From contig NZ_APHY01000035.1 in the NCBI RefSeq assembly GCF_000417505.1, positions 4 through 64,003 on the forward strand: 64,000 bases of DNA, in the 5' to 3' direction. Position 1 is the first letter of the stretch; each line of letters begins with the position of its first letter. The notes beneath the pieces are model-generated. The model made no database searches. It was not told the DNA's origin and was given only the letters and a program-made list of their open reading frames with translations. The position numbers and the translations under genes were made by a program. Shown here piece after piece: positions 1-6,905 of this stretch. This DNA is from Megasphaera sp. NM10. GTDB taxonomy: Bacteria; Bacillota; Negativicutes; Veillonellales; Megasphaeraceae.

Positions 1-2
1 CG

Positions 3-149
3 TTTTTGAGCCATGGAACGGAGAACGCCCTGGCAACCAGCATCATACTGGCAATGGCCCACAATGTCTTGACCTTACATCACAAGCTGCAATCCGGCAA
101 TTTCGGGACATACCTTTATTCCTTAAAAAAAGTGAAAAAGAGTGCTTGA
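3..149 (+). CDS. Transposase C-terminal fragment (cut by window edge)
   Basis: An open frame enters from the left edge and ends at TGA 147-149, giving the last 48 residues of a protein. The stretch ENALATSIILAMAHN followed by LHHKLQSGNF resembles the C-terminal end of DDE transposases (IS1182/IS5-like), where a helix with an AHN motif follows the last catalytic Glu. No inverted repeat could be delimited because the element starts outside the window. The family is inferred from these few residues only; that it is coding is more certain than which IS family it belongs to. Confidence 0.55.
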   Translation, partial: FLSHGTENALATSIILAMAHNVLTLHHKLQSGNFGTYLYSLKKVKKSA

Positions 150-261
150 ATAACCATATACATAGCAAAGGCACACGTTTTTTGCCGACTGGATGGCCGA
201 TCTGTTTCGTGTACCTTTTTTACGTTTAGCTAAAAAAAGAGAATAGAACGATGAAATAGAA

Positions 262-316
262 TAAAAAAAGAGAGCTGTCGCACAAAGCCGAAATGGCTTA
301 ATGCGACAGCCCCTTT
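262..316. terminator. Bidirectional hairpin terminator
   Basis: GCTGTCGCA (274-282) pairs with TGCGACAGC (302-310). A run of A precedes the stem and CCCCTTTT follows it, so it can terminate from either side. It lies after the transposase fragment. Confidence 0.7.
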
Positions 317-322
317 TAAGTT

Positions 323-357
323 GTTAGTGGCTAGCAGTTAGTGGTTAGCGGATAGCT
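323..357 (+). repeat. Heptamer tandem repeat, 5 units
   Basis: Five exact-length 7-base units: GTTAGTG, GCTAGCA, GTTAGTG, GTTAGCG, GATAGCT. Register is perfect although the units differ in sequence. This is a member of the dispersed heptamer family described in the findings. Confidence 0.8.
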
Positions 358-392
358 TAAAATTTAAAAGTTTTCTCTGCAAATTATAAAGC

Positions 393-445
393 AACAGGGA
401 CAGTCGCATGATGGTCAAAACCTTCGTGCGACTGTCCCTGTTTTT
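393..445 (+). terminator. Strong intrinsic terminator-like hairpin
   Basis: AACAGGGACAGTCGCA (393-408) pairs perfectly with the segment at 427-442, and T441-T445 follow. No gene on the plus strand directly precedes it. The T-run overlaps the first base of the CRISPR repeat at 443. Confidence 0.7.
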
Positions 446-530
446 CTGAGCTGCCTATGCGGCAGTTAACCAAGGAAGAATCCCTGTTTTTCTTTTTCAA
501 AATTTCTAAGCTGCCTACACGGCAGTTAAC
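443..530 (-). CRISPR. Minimal type I-F-like CRISPR array (two repeats, one spacer)
   Basis: Two 28-nt repeats (443-470 and 503-530) flank a 32-nt spacer (471-502). The repeats differ only at positions 6, 16 and 17. Each has the I-F hairpin core AGCTGCCT-NNNN-GGCAG. Compared from memory with the Pseudomonas aeruginosa PA14 I-F repeat, read as its reverse complement, the second copy differs at two positions. Both 28-nt repeats and 32-nt spacers are standard for type I-F. By that comparison the array reads on the minus strand, so the AT-rich side from 531 rightward would be the leader. No cas gene lies in the window. Caution: CCCTGTTTTTCT occurs both just before repeat 1 and inside the spacer, so a local duplication of a hairpin element is the alternative. 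Confidence 0.68.
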
Positions 531-666
531 AGGTTACTCTTATTTAACCAAAATTTCAGGCATTTGTCAAAAGGCTTGATTTACCAGCCTGCAGGCAAAG
601 AAAAAATTTTAGGTCAAAAAATCGTGAGTCTGTCGCGGCGGAACGCCGCATCTGAATCCGCGGCGG
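531..666. other. Non-coding stretch, possible CRISPR leader side
   Basis: AT-rich sequence with no credible gene. The part nearest the array could be its leader if the array is read on the minus strand. A short GC-rich palindrome (GCGGCG-GAA-CGCCGC) lies near 637-651. I see no further CRISPR repeat here. Confidence 0.4.
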
Positions 667-694
667 CCTGCGAACTGCGAACGGCGGCCTGCGT
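667..694 (-). repeat. Heptamer tandem repeat, 4 units
   Basis: Units CCTGCGA, ACTGCGA, ACGGCGG and CCTGCGT in register. As reverse complements these match the GTTCGCA-type variant of the heptamer family. Confidence 0.65.
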
Positions 695-701
695 CCTTTA
701 A

Positions 702-1130
702 TCATTTATGTTCCACTTTATGTGTCACTGCGCTCAAGGCCGCTGCGACGGGACCCATACCGCGCAGGACCATGGGGAAAAAGAGGAAGAGGACACCCAT
801 GGCGCCGACGTTGGCCGAAATGACGATGACCGCCATCCCGGGCTGGCAGACGGTCCCAAAGAGAAGACCGTTCGGACAATTCGCCTGAACGGTCTGTCCG
901 GCATCGGGGCCATCTTCCATGCGCAAGGTGACGATCTGATCGCCCACACGGCTTCCGTCTTCCTGCAGATTATCGCGGACAATATCGACGACGCGGGCCT
1001 TTTCAAAGACCCGGCCATCGCTGTTGACCAGCTGCGGCTTATCGACCTGGTTATACTGCCAGAGGAAAAGGCCGCCGGCCACCATCAGCACGACGATGAC
1101 GACCAGGCGGAACCAGCGGGAGTGGATCAT
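702..1130 (-). CDS. YibE/F-like N-terminal domain protein, probably truncated
   Basis: A 142-residue protein with a membrane anchor at about residues 8-25 and a second hydrophobic stretch near 102-118. Between them is a soluble domain (ARVVDIVRDNLQEDG ... GDQIVTLRMEDGPDAGQT) that resembles the N-terminal domain of YibE/F membrane proteins. Full YibE/F proteins continue with several more membrane helices; this one stops soon after the second helix, so it looks like a fragment or a short paralogue. ATG at 1128-1130 is preferred; TTG at 1134-1136 is in frame upstream. It follows the Sel1 protein closely. Function is unknown and the family call is tentative. Confidence 0.5.
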   Translation of the reverse strand: MIHSRWFRLVVIVVLMVAGGLFLWQYNQVDKPQLVNSDGRVFEKARVVDIVRDNLQEDGSRVGDQIVTLRMEDGPDAGQTVQANCPNGLLFGTVCQPGMAVIVISANVGAMGVLFLFFPMVLRGMGPVAAALSAVTHKVEHK

Positions 1131-1149
1131 GCTCAATTACGTAAAAATG

Positions 1150-1959
1150 TCAGTCCTGTTCATTTCCTTTCTGCCGCCAATAGGCCGCTTCGACGGTATC
1201 CTTCTCCACGCCTTCCCCCTTTTCCAGGGCACGGGCATAATTCTTCATGCCCTCTTTATAGCCAGACGCAGCCGACTGGGCGAACCAATACGCCGCCTGA
1301 CAGAGGTCATGGCGGACGCCGTGGCCGTCGCGATAGAGGACGCCCAGGTTATTCTGAGCCGGTCCGTCACCAGCCATGGCAGCTTCGTAATACCAGTGCG
1401 CCGCCAGTTCCCAGTCCTGGGGGACGCCGCGGCCCGTCTCATAGAGGTATCCCAGGTTGTTCTGGGCAATGGTCTGGCCCTTCCCGGCGGCCTGGGCATA
1501 CCAATAGGCGGCCTGGTCGTAATCCCGCTTGCCGGCATAGCCGAACTGGTACATGATGGCCGTATTGCACTGGCCGTCGGCATCGTCGTGCCGCGCCGCC
1601 CGGCCGTACCAGTGCAGGGCCTGGGCATAGTCCTGGGGCAGGCCGCATCCCGTTTCGTAAAGATGGCCCAGATTGTTCTCGGCTGCGCCGTAGCCTTGAT
1701 TGGCGGCCCGGAGGTACCAGTACACGGCCTGTTCCAAGTCAATCTCTATCCCCAGACCGTGTTCATACTGATAGGCCAAGTTGTACTGACTGGCGGCGTG
1801 GCCCTTCTGGGCGGCCCGGTGATACCAATAGATAGCTTTCCTATATAAAACATCTTTATCTTCTATATCCGCATCGAAAGCTTCAAAAAAATAGTCATCG
1901 CCCATGTCACACTGCGCTTGAGCATCGCCTTCAAAAGCTTTCCGTTCTTTTTCGTCCAT
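1150..1959 (-). CDS. Sel1-repeat (TPR-like) protein
   Basis: A 269-residue protein built from about six Sel1-like repeats of roughly 36 residues. Each has the signature A-x-x-WY-x-x-AA-x-x-G-x-x-x-A-x-x-NLG, for example AVYWYLRAANQGYGAAENNL and AAYWYAQAAGKGQTIAQNNL. Such repeats form helical scaffolds for protein-protein contacts. No signal peptide is visible, so it is probably cytoplasmic. The start at 1959 follows a good AAGGAG site. The short YibE/F-like gene follows 20 bases downstream. The binding partner cannot be deduced. Confidence 0.9.
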   Translation of the reverse strand: MDEKERKAFEGDAQAQCDMGDDYFFEAFDADIEDKDVLYRKAIYWYHRAAQKGHAASQYNLAYQYEHGLGIEIDLEQAVYWYLRAANQGYGAAENNLGHLYETGCGLPQDYAQALHWYGRAARHDDADGQCNTAIMYQFGYAGKRDYDQAAYWYAQAAGKGQTIAQNNLGYLYETGRGVPQDWELAAHWYYEAAMAGDGPAQNNLGVLYRDGHGVRHDLCQAAYWFAQSAASGYKEGMKNYARALEKGEGVEKDTVEAAYWRQKGNEQD

Positions 1960-2043
1960 ATATCCGTCTCCTTTCTGACAAAATAAGTGTAGCTAAAGGT
2001 TCCTTCCTTTGTCAAATATTTTTCTATTTTTCTTTTTGTCCTA

Positions 2044-2071
2044 TTGACTTTTTGACTTTTGACGATATAAT
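2044..2071 (+). promoter_or_regulatory. clpB promoter with repeated TTGAC motifs
   Basis: TTGACT (2044-2049), 16-base spacer, TATAAT (2066-2071). Two further TTGAC copies lie in the spacer, making a direct repeat with periods of 8 and 7. A small inverted repeat GAGCTT/AAGCTC (2079-2095) follows. The arrangement closely matches the htpG promoter at 50197-50224. Confidence 0.75.
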
Positions 2072-2137
2072 AATACTAGAGCTTGAGGAAAGCTCCTAAG
2101 AATGATTACTTCCACCATAAGTAAGGAGGTCTTAATT

Positions 2138-4726
2138 ATGGGAAACGAAAAATATACGCAAAAGGTCATTGAAGCCTTCCAGTCTGCCCAGCAGATTGCC
2201 GCGCTCCATTATAACCAGGAACTCTCATCGGTCCATATACTCATGGGCTTGACGAAAGAACCGGAAGGCCTGCTCAATACGATTTTCTCGGAATGTCACA
2301 CTGACGTCCCCATGCTCCAGGCCCGCTTGGAACAGTTGTTGAAGAAAATCCCGTCTGTCAAAGGCTCCAGCCAGTTGTCCATGTCGACAGAAATGGTCCG
2401 TGTCATCGGCAAGGCTCAGCAGTTGGCCGACTCCATGCACGATGAATATATCAGCACGGAACATATCCTCATGGGCATCGTCAGCGAAAGCGACGACGAA
2501 GTCCAGCAGTTGTGCCGTGAATTTGGCTTGACCCAGGACAAGATCATGAGTACCATCAAAGCCAACCGCAAGGCCAACGTCAACAGCGATAACCCGGAAG
2601 AAAACTACAAGGCCCTGGAAAAATACGGCCGCGACTTGACCGCTGCTGCCCGCCAGAATAAATTGGACCCGGTCATCGGCCGTGACGACGAAATCCGCCG
2701 CACCATCGAAATTCTCTCGCGCCGCCGTAAGAACAACCCGGTCCTCATCGGTGAACCGGGTGTCGGCAAGACGGCTATCGTCGAAGGCCTGGCCCGCCGT
2801 ATCGTCAGCGGCGACGTCCCGGAATCGCTGAAGAACAAGACCCTCTACTCCCTCGATATGGGTTCCCTCATCGCCGGTGCCAAATACCGTGGCGAATTTG
2901 AAGAACGACTCAAATCGGTCCTCAATGAAATCGCCAAATCGGACGGCCAGATTCTCCTCTTCATCGATGAAATCCACACTGTCGTCGGTGCCGGCGCCTC
3001 TGAAGGCTCCATGGATGCAGGCAACATCCTGAAACCGATGCTGGCCCGCGGTGACCTGCGCTGCATCGGCGCTACGACGCTCAATGAATACCAGAAATAC
3101 ATCGAAAAAGATGCCGCTTTGGAACGTCGTTTCCAGCCGGTCATGGTCGATCAGCCTTCTGTTGAAGACACGATCACCATTCTCCGTGGTCTGAAAGAAC
3201 GCTACGAAGTCCATCATGGCGTCCGCATCCGTGATAAAGCCCTGGTCGCTGCCGCCGTCTTGTCGGACCGCTACATTTCCGACCGTTTCCTGCCCGATAA
3301 GGCCATCGACCTCGTCGACGAAGCTGCCGCCAAACTGCGTACGGAAATCGAATCCATGCCGACGCCGATTGACGAACTGCGCCATAAGATCATGCAGCTG
3401 GAAATCGAAGAACAGTCCCTGAACAAAGAAACGGACGACGCTTCCAAAGAACGCCTGGCTAAGATCACGGAAACGAAGAACGAACTGAAAGAAAAAGAAA
3501 GCAAGCTCAAAGCTCAGTGGGATAAAGAAAAACAGTCCATCCTGCGCACGCAGGGCCTGAAGAAGGAAATCGACGCCGTCAAGAGCGACATGGCCCAGGC
3601 AGAACGCAATTACGACCTGGCCAAGGCTTCGGAATTGAAGTACGGCAAACTGCCGGAACTGCAGAAACAGTTGAAGGAACAGGAAGCCTACCTGGCTGAA
3701 CACCAGGATTCGCAGCTCCTCAAAGAAGAAGTCGGCGAAGAAGATATCGCCCAGGTCGTCAGCCGCTGGACGGGTATCCCGGTCACCAAGATGATGACGG
3801 GCGAACGGGAAAAACTTCTGCACCTCGACGAAACGCTGCATAAACGGGTCGTCGGCCAGGACGATGCCGTCCGCGTCGTGAGCGATGCTATCATCCGCGC
3901 CCGTGCCGGTATCAAGGATCCGAACCGTCCGATTGGTTCCTTCATCTTCCTCGGCCCGACCGGTGTCGGCAAGACCGAACTGGCCAAGACCCTGGCTGAA
4001 GCCCTCTTCGATGATGAACGCAACATCATCCGTATCGATATGTCGGAATACATGGAAAAACATACCGTATCCCGCCTGATCGGGGCTCCTCCGGGATATG
4101 TCGGCTATGATGAAGGGGGCCAGCTCACTGAAGCCGTCCGCCGTCGTCCGTACAGCGTCATCCTCCTCGACGAAATCGAAAAGGCCCATCCGGACATCTT
4201 CAACGTCCTCTTGCAGATTCTCGATGATGGCCGCCTGACCGATGGCAAAGGCCGTGTAGTCAACTTCAAGAACACCATCATCATCATGACCAGTAACCTC
4301 GGCTCCCACGAAATCCTCGAATCGAAGGATTACGACGAAGCCAACAAGAAAGTCCGTGAACTGCTTAAACAGTACTTCCGTCCGGAATTCCTCAACCGTG
4401 TCGACGACATCGTCGTCTTCAAAGCGCTCCAGAAAGACCAGGTACGCAATATCGCCGCTATCCTCCTGGAACGCCTGGGCAAACGTCTGGAAAAACAGGT
4501 CAAGATCTACCTCACCTGGACCGACGAAGCCCTGCAGGAATTGGCCGACAAAGGCTTCGACCCGCAGTTCGGTGCCCGTCCGCTGCGCCGCCTGATCACG
4601 CATACCGTCGAAACGGCCCTGAGCCGCGACATCATCGCCGGTACTATCCGTGAAGGCGATACAGTCACCATCGGCTACGACGGCAATGGCTTCACCTTCA
4701 CGCCCATGCGTGCCCATGCCGCGTGA
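2138..4726 (+). CDS. clpB: ATP-dependent disaggregase ClpB
   Basis: Hsp100 chaperone that, with DnaK, pulls polypeptides out of aggregates through its hexameric pore. The 862-residue length is typical. Visible parts: Clp N-domain (about 1-145), first AAA+ module with Walker A GEPGVGKT near residue 205, charged coiled-coil middle domain (about 400-520) that marks ClpB rather than ClpC, and second AAA+ module with GPTGVGKT near residue 605 and pore loop GYVGYDEGG. The start at 2138 is set by the TAAGGAGGT site; an in-frame ATG at 2102 lies before it. Monocistronic: its own promoter is upstream, and repeats and a terminator follow. Confidence 0.97.
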   Translation: MGNEKYTQKVIEAFQSAQQIAALHYNQELSSVHILMGLTKEPEGLLNTIFSECHTDVPMLQARLEQLLKKIPSVKGSSQLSMSTEMVRVIGKAQQLADSMHDEYISTEHILMGIVSESDDEVQQLCREFGLTQDKIMSTIKANRKANVNSDNPEENYKALEKYGRDLTAAARQNKLDPVIGRDDEIRRTIEILSRRRKNNPVLIGEPGVGKTAIVEGLARRIVSGDVPESLKNKTLYSLDMGSLIAGAKYRGEFEERLKSVLNEIAKSDGQILLFIDEIHTVVGAGASEGSMDAGNILKPMLARGDLRCIGATTLNEYQKYIEKDAALERRFQPVMVDQPSVEDTITILRGLKERYEVHHGVRIRDKALVAAAVLSDRYISDRFLPDKAIDLVDEAAAKLRTEIESMPTPIDELRHKIMQLEIEEQSLNKETDDASKERLAKITETKNELKEKESKLKAQWDKEKQSILRTQGLKKEIDAVKSDMAQAERNYDLAKASELKYGKLPELQKQLKEQEAYLAEHQDSQLLKEEVGEEDIAQVVSRWTGIPVTKMMTGEREKLLHLDETLHKRVVGQDDAVRVVSDAIIRARAGIKDPNRPIGSFIFLGPTGVGKTELAKTLAEALFDDERNIIRIDMSEYMEKHTVSRLIGAPPGYVGYDEGGQLTEAVRRRPYSVILLDEIEKAHPDIFNVLLQILDDGRLTDGKGRVVNFKNTIIIMTSNLGSHEILESKDYDEANKKVRELLKQYFRPEFLNRVDDIVVFKALQKDQVRNIAAILLERLGKRLEKQVKIYLTWTDEALQELADKGFDPQFGARPLRRLITHTVETALSRDIIAGTIREGDTVTIGYDGNGFTFTPMRAHAA

Positions 4727-4731
4727 GTGTG

Positions 4732-4766
4732 GCGAGCTGTTAGCCGTTAGCTGTTAGCTGTTAGTA
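4732..4766 (+). repeat. Heptamer tandem repeat, 5 units
   Basis: GCGAGCT, GTTAGCC, GTTAGCT, GTTAGCT, GTTAGTA, beginning six bases after the clpB stop. Confidence 0.8.
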
Positions 4767-4787
4767 TGTGGAAAACGCTGTCAGACA

Positions 4788-4878
4788 CTAACCCCTAGCT
4801 GCTAGGCCCTAACCCCTGGCAGTTGGCGGTCAGCGGCTAGCAGTCAGCTGTCAGCAGTGAGTGGCTGGCGGCTGGCGC
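4788..4878 (+). repeat. Heptamer tandem repeat, 13 units
   Basis: Thirteen consecutive 7-base units in unbroken register (CTAACCC, CTAGCTG, CTAGGCC, CTAACCC, CTGGCAG, TTGGCGG, TCAGCGG, CTAGCAG and so on). No unit length varies although identity between units is modest. It is the longest tract in the window and lies between clpB and its terminator. Confidence 0.85.
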
Positions 4879-4884
4879 ATAAAG

Positions 4885-4929
4885 GACCCGTTCCTGATGC
4901 AAAAAAACATCGGGAACGGGTCTTTTTTT
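4885..4929 (+). terminator. clpB intrinsic terminator
   Basis: A GACCCGTTCC-containing arm (4885-4899) pairs with 4908-4922 and is followed by T4922-T4929. Confidence 0.9.
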
Positions 4930-4932
4930 CTG

Positions 4933-4961
4933 TTTACATTAGCCCGAAAACAGTATATAAT
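4933..4961 (+). promoter_or_regulatory. Promoter of the speD-like gene
   Basis: TTTACA (4933-4938), 17-base spacer, TATAAT (4956-4961). It lies 31 bases before the ATG at 4992, directly after the clpB terminator. Confidence 0.85.
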
Positions 4962-4991
4962 AAGCTGTAACTAAGTAACGGGTGGAGATTT

Positions 4992-5495
4992 ATGAATAAC
5001 ACATTAGGAAAACATGTACTCATCGATTTTTATAACTGCAAGGCTTCCTTTTCGGAGGCCGAAGATTTGCAGCCCTTGGTAGATCGCGCGTTCGACCTCG
5101 TCGGCGCCCCTGTCGAAGGGATTACATTCTTCCATATCGACGACGAACTGACGTGTATTGCCGTTTCCGGCAACGCACATATTTGTATTCACGCCTATCC
5201 TCCCCTGTCCTACGTGGCAGTGGACATCTACAGTTTTAATATCGACCTCAAGACGAGCCAGATCATGAGCACCCTGAAGGTAAACCTCCGCTCAGACCGC
5301 ATCAAAGCGACAAGTATCCGCCGCGGTGATTTCGGCTCTATCCGAGACATGCGCCCGAAACGCAAATCGAAGATCACGACGGCACGGCGCATGAAAAACA
5401 CCGGTGCACGCATCAAGAAGACGAGTGTGAAGATGTTCAACATCCTCCGCCATCCGCAGAAGGTACGTCGGGCACATCGGACGACGAACAAGTAA
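4992..5495 (+). CDS. AdoMet decarboxylase (SpeD)-like protein lacking catalytic residues
   Basis: The first 110 residues align with class 1 bacterial S-adenosylmethionine decarboxylase, which makes the aminopropyl donor for spermidine: LGKHVLIDFYNC, the core HICIHAYPP, then YVAVDIYSFN. True enzymes have Glu-Ser before HLSIH; self-cleavage there turns the Ser into the pyruvoyl cofactor. Here those positions are Asn61-Ala62. The catalytic Cys of the FTCG motif is Phe82; only the proton-donor His67 remains. It should therefore be unable to process or decarboxylate AdoMet. A Lys/Arg-rich tail (about 118-167) absent from ordinary SpeD suggests binding to nucleic acid or another polyanion. GGTGGAG precedes the ATG. 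The HD-GYP-like gene follows 30 bases downstream. Confidence 0.8.
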   Translation: MNNTLGKHVLIDFYNCKASFSEAEDLQPLVDRAFDLVGAPVEGITFFHIDDELTCIAVSGNAHICIHAYPPLSYVAVDIYSFNIDLKTSQIMSTLKVNLRSDRIKATSIRRGDFGSIRDMRPKRKSKITTARRMKNTGARIKKTSVKMFNILRHPQKVRRAHRTTNK

Positions 5496-5525
5496 CACGT
5501 TTGCAGATGAAAGGGTTTGTTGGTC

Positions 5526-6128
5526 ATGTATATGGTATCGTTAAAACAGGCTGCGGGCATTGCCCGGGAAGAAATGACGTCCCTCGACGCCATTACAGCG
5601 GAATTGCTCAATTTCATACAGTTGAAGAGTCAGCGCTTATATATGCATTCCCTGCAGGTCGCTAACTACAGCGTCAGCGTCGCCGCCAAACTGACGCTGC
5701 CCAAGAGTGAAATCGAACAAGTGAAATACGCAGCACTCCTCCATGACGTGGGCCTGCTCTTCGTGTCCAATACCCTGCTGGCCAAGATGCCCTATCTCAA
5801 CCGCTCGGAAAAGGCGCAGTACAAGCGCCACGCCGCAGCCGGCGGCAACATGCTGGAAAACATCCCCTGCTGCCAGGACATCGTGCCTTACATCCGCTAT
5901 CACCACGAACACTGGGACGGCTCGGGCTTTCCCAAACACCTGCGCGGCGCCAATATTCCCTTGGGGGCGCGCATCATCGCCGTCGCCGATTACTACGACA
6001 TGATCATCAACCCGTCGGCAGAATTCTGGGCGAAAACCAAAAAACAGGCCGTCCGCGAACTCTTCAGCGCGTCGGGCCTGCTCTTTGATCCGGAAGTGGT
6101 CAAAGCTTTTATTGAAACATTAGGTTAA
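5526..6128 (+). CDS. HD-GYP-like phosphohydrolase domain protein
   Basis: About 200 residues forming a single HD domain of the HD-GYP type: HSLQVANYSV, LLHDVGLL, HHEHWDGSGFP and ARIIAVADYYDMI. HD-GYP proteins normally degrade cyclic di-GMP. Two signatures deviate: the Lys normally after HD-x-G is Leu, and GYP is GFP. The metal-binding His and Asp residues appear intact, so catalysis is possible but the substrate is uncertain. ATG at 5526 is preferred because AAAGGG lies ten bases before it. It is probably co-transcribed with the speD-like gene and ends at a terminator. Confidence 0.8.
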   Translation: MYMVSLKQAAGIAREEMTSLDAITAELLNFIQLKSQRLYMHSLQVANYSVSVAAKLTLPKSEIEQVKYAALLHDVGLLFVSNTLLAKMPYLNRSEKAQYKRHAAAGGNMLENIPCCQDIVPYIRYHHEHWDGSGFPKHLRGANIPLGARIIAVADYYDMIINPSAEFWAKTKKQAVRELFSASGLLFDPEVVKAFIETLG

Positions 6129-6143
6129 TAACACATTGTAATC

Positions 6144-6176
6144 AAAAAGCGCTGTTGCATGAAGACAGCGCTTTTT
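6144..6176. terminator. Bidirectional terminator between converging genes
   Basis: AAAAAGCGCTGT (6144-6155) and ACAGCGCTTTTT (6165-6176). It serves the HD-GYP gene and the converging comF operon. Confidence 0.9.
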
Positions 6177-6180
6177 ACGT

Positions 6181-6208
6181 TCATCGTAGGTCGTTCATCG
6201 TTCATCGA
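6181..6208 (+). repeat. Heptamer tandem repeat, 4 units
   Basis: TCATCGT, AGGTCGT, TCATCGT, TCATCGA in register. Two further reverse-oriented units (GCCTGCG, AACTGCG) lie near 6225-6240. Confidence 0.65.
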
Positions 6209-6245
6209 ATTGAAGAACGCCGGCCGCCTGCGAACTGCGTTTATT

Positions 6246-6893
6246 TTATGGTGCACCGCTGGCGATGACGAGGCCCGTCACGCTGGCGGCGCCTTTTTGT
6301 TTCAAGGCATGAGCGCAGGCTTCTAAGGTCGCACCAGTCGTGAAGATGTCGTCGACGAGGAGGATGTGTTTTTTATCGACGTCGATGGTTTCTTTGACGG
6401 CAAAGGCATCGTGGACGTTCTCGGTCCGCTCGTCCCGCCGGAGCTGCCATTGGACTTTCGTCGGCCGCAGGCGCTGCAAGGCGTCGCACCAGGTCCAGCG
6501 GGCCGAGGCCCAGTCGCGAAAGAGGGCTTCGGCCTGGTTGAAGCCGCGGCGCTGTAATTTTTCCGGTGCCAGCGGCACGGGGACGACGACGTCGATGCGG
6601 GCGAACCGTTCCGGCCAGGGGAAGCAGTCGAGCAGGATCCGGCAGGCCCGGCACTTCCCTGGCTTGCCGTTATATTTGATGTCGTGCAGGACATGGCGCA
6701 TGGCACCGCGGTAATCGGCCAGGCAGTAACAGGCGCTGAGGTGCCTCACAGCCGGCGTCTTGTTGATGCGCCGGGGATGCCAGATGGCAGCCAGACAGGC
6801 CGGGCACCAGTCGCCATCATGGGCTACCATGGCACCGCAGGACGGACAGCGCGGCGGATATAAGAGGTTGAAAAGCTGCGTGATCAGGGACAT
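6246..6893 (-). CDS. comF: ComF family phosphoribosyltransferase-like protein
   Basis: A 215-residue protein with an N-terminal zinc ribbon (CPSCGAMV, CPAC) and a C-terminal phosphoribosyltransferase fold whose PRPP loop reads LLVDDIFTTGAT. ComF takes part in taking up transforming DNA in competent bacteria; in others it is a conserved protein of uncertain role linked to DNA helicases. A GGGAGGG site precedes the start. It is the last gene of the chorismate mutase-recD2-comF operon, 12 bases after recD2. Confidence 0.92.
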   Translation of the reverse strand: MSLITQLFNLLYPPRCPSCGAMVAHDGDWCPACLAAIWHPRRINKTPAVRHLSACYCLADYRGAMRHVLHDIKYNGKPGKCRACRILLDCFPWPERFARIDVVVPVPLAPEKLQRRGFNQAEALFRDWASARWTWCDALQRLRPTKVQWQLRRDERTENVHDAFAVKETIDVDKKHILLVDDIFTTGATLEACAHALKQKGAASVTGLVIASGAP

Positions 6894-6905
6894 GGTCTTC
6901 CCTCC

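Noticed and set aside
2041-2100. Classical CtsR or CIRCE operator at clpB
   Set aside because: GTCAAA copies are spaced 7-8 bases rather than the CtsR period of 10, and no TTAGCACTC-N9-GAGTGCTAA was found.
4788-4878. Tandem heptamers as a CRISPR array
   Set aside because: Units are 7 bases with no spacers, so they do not form a repeat-spacer array.
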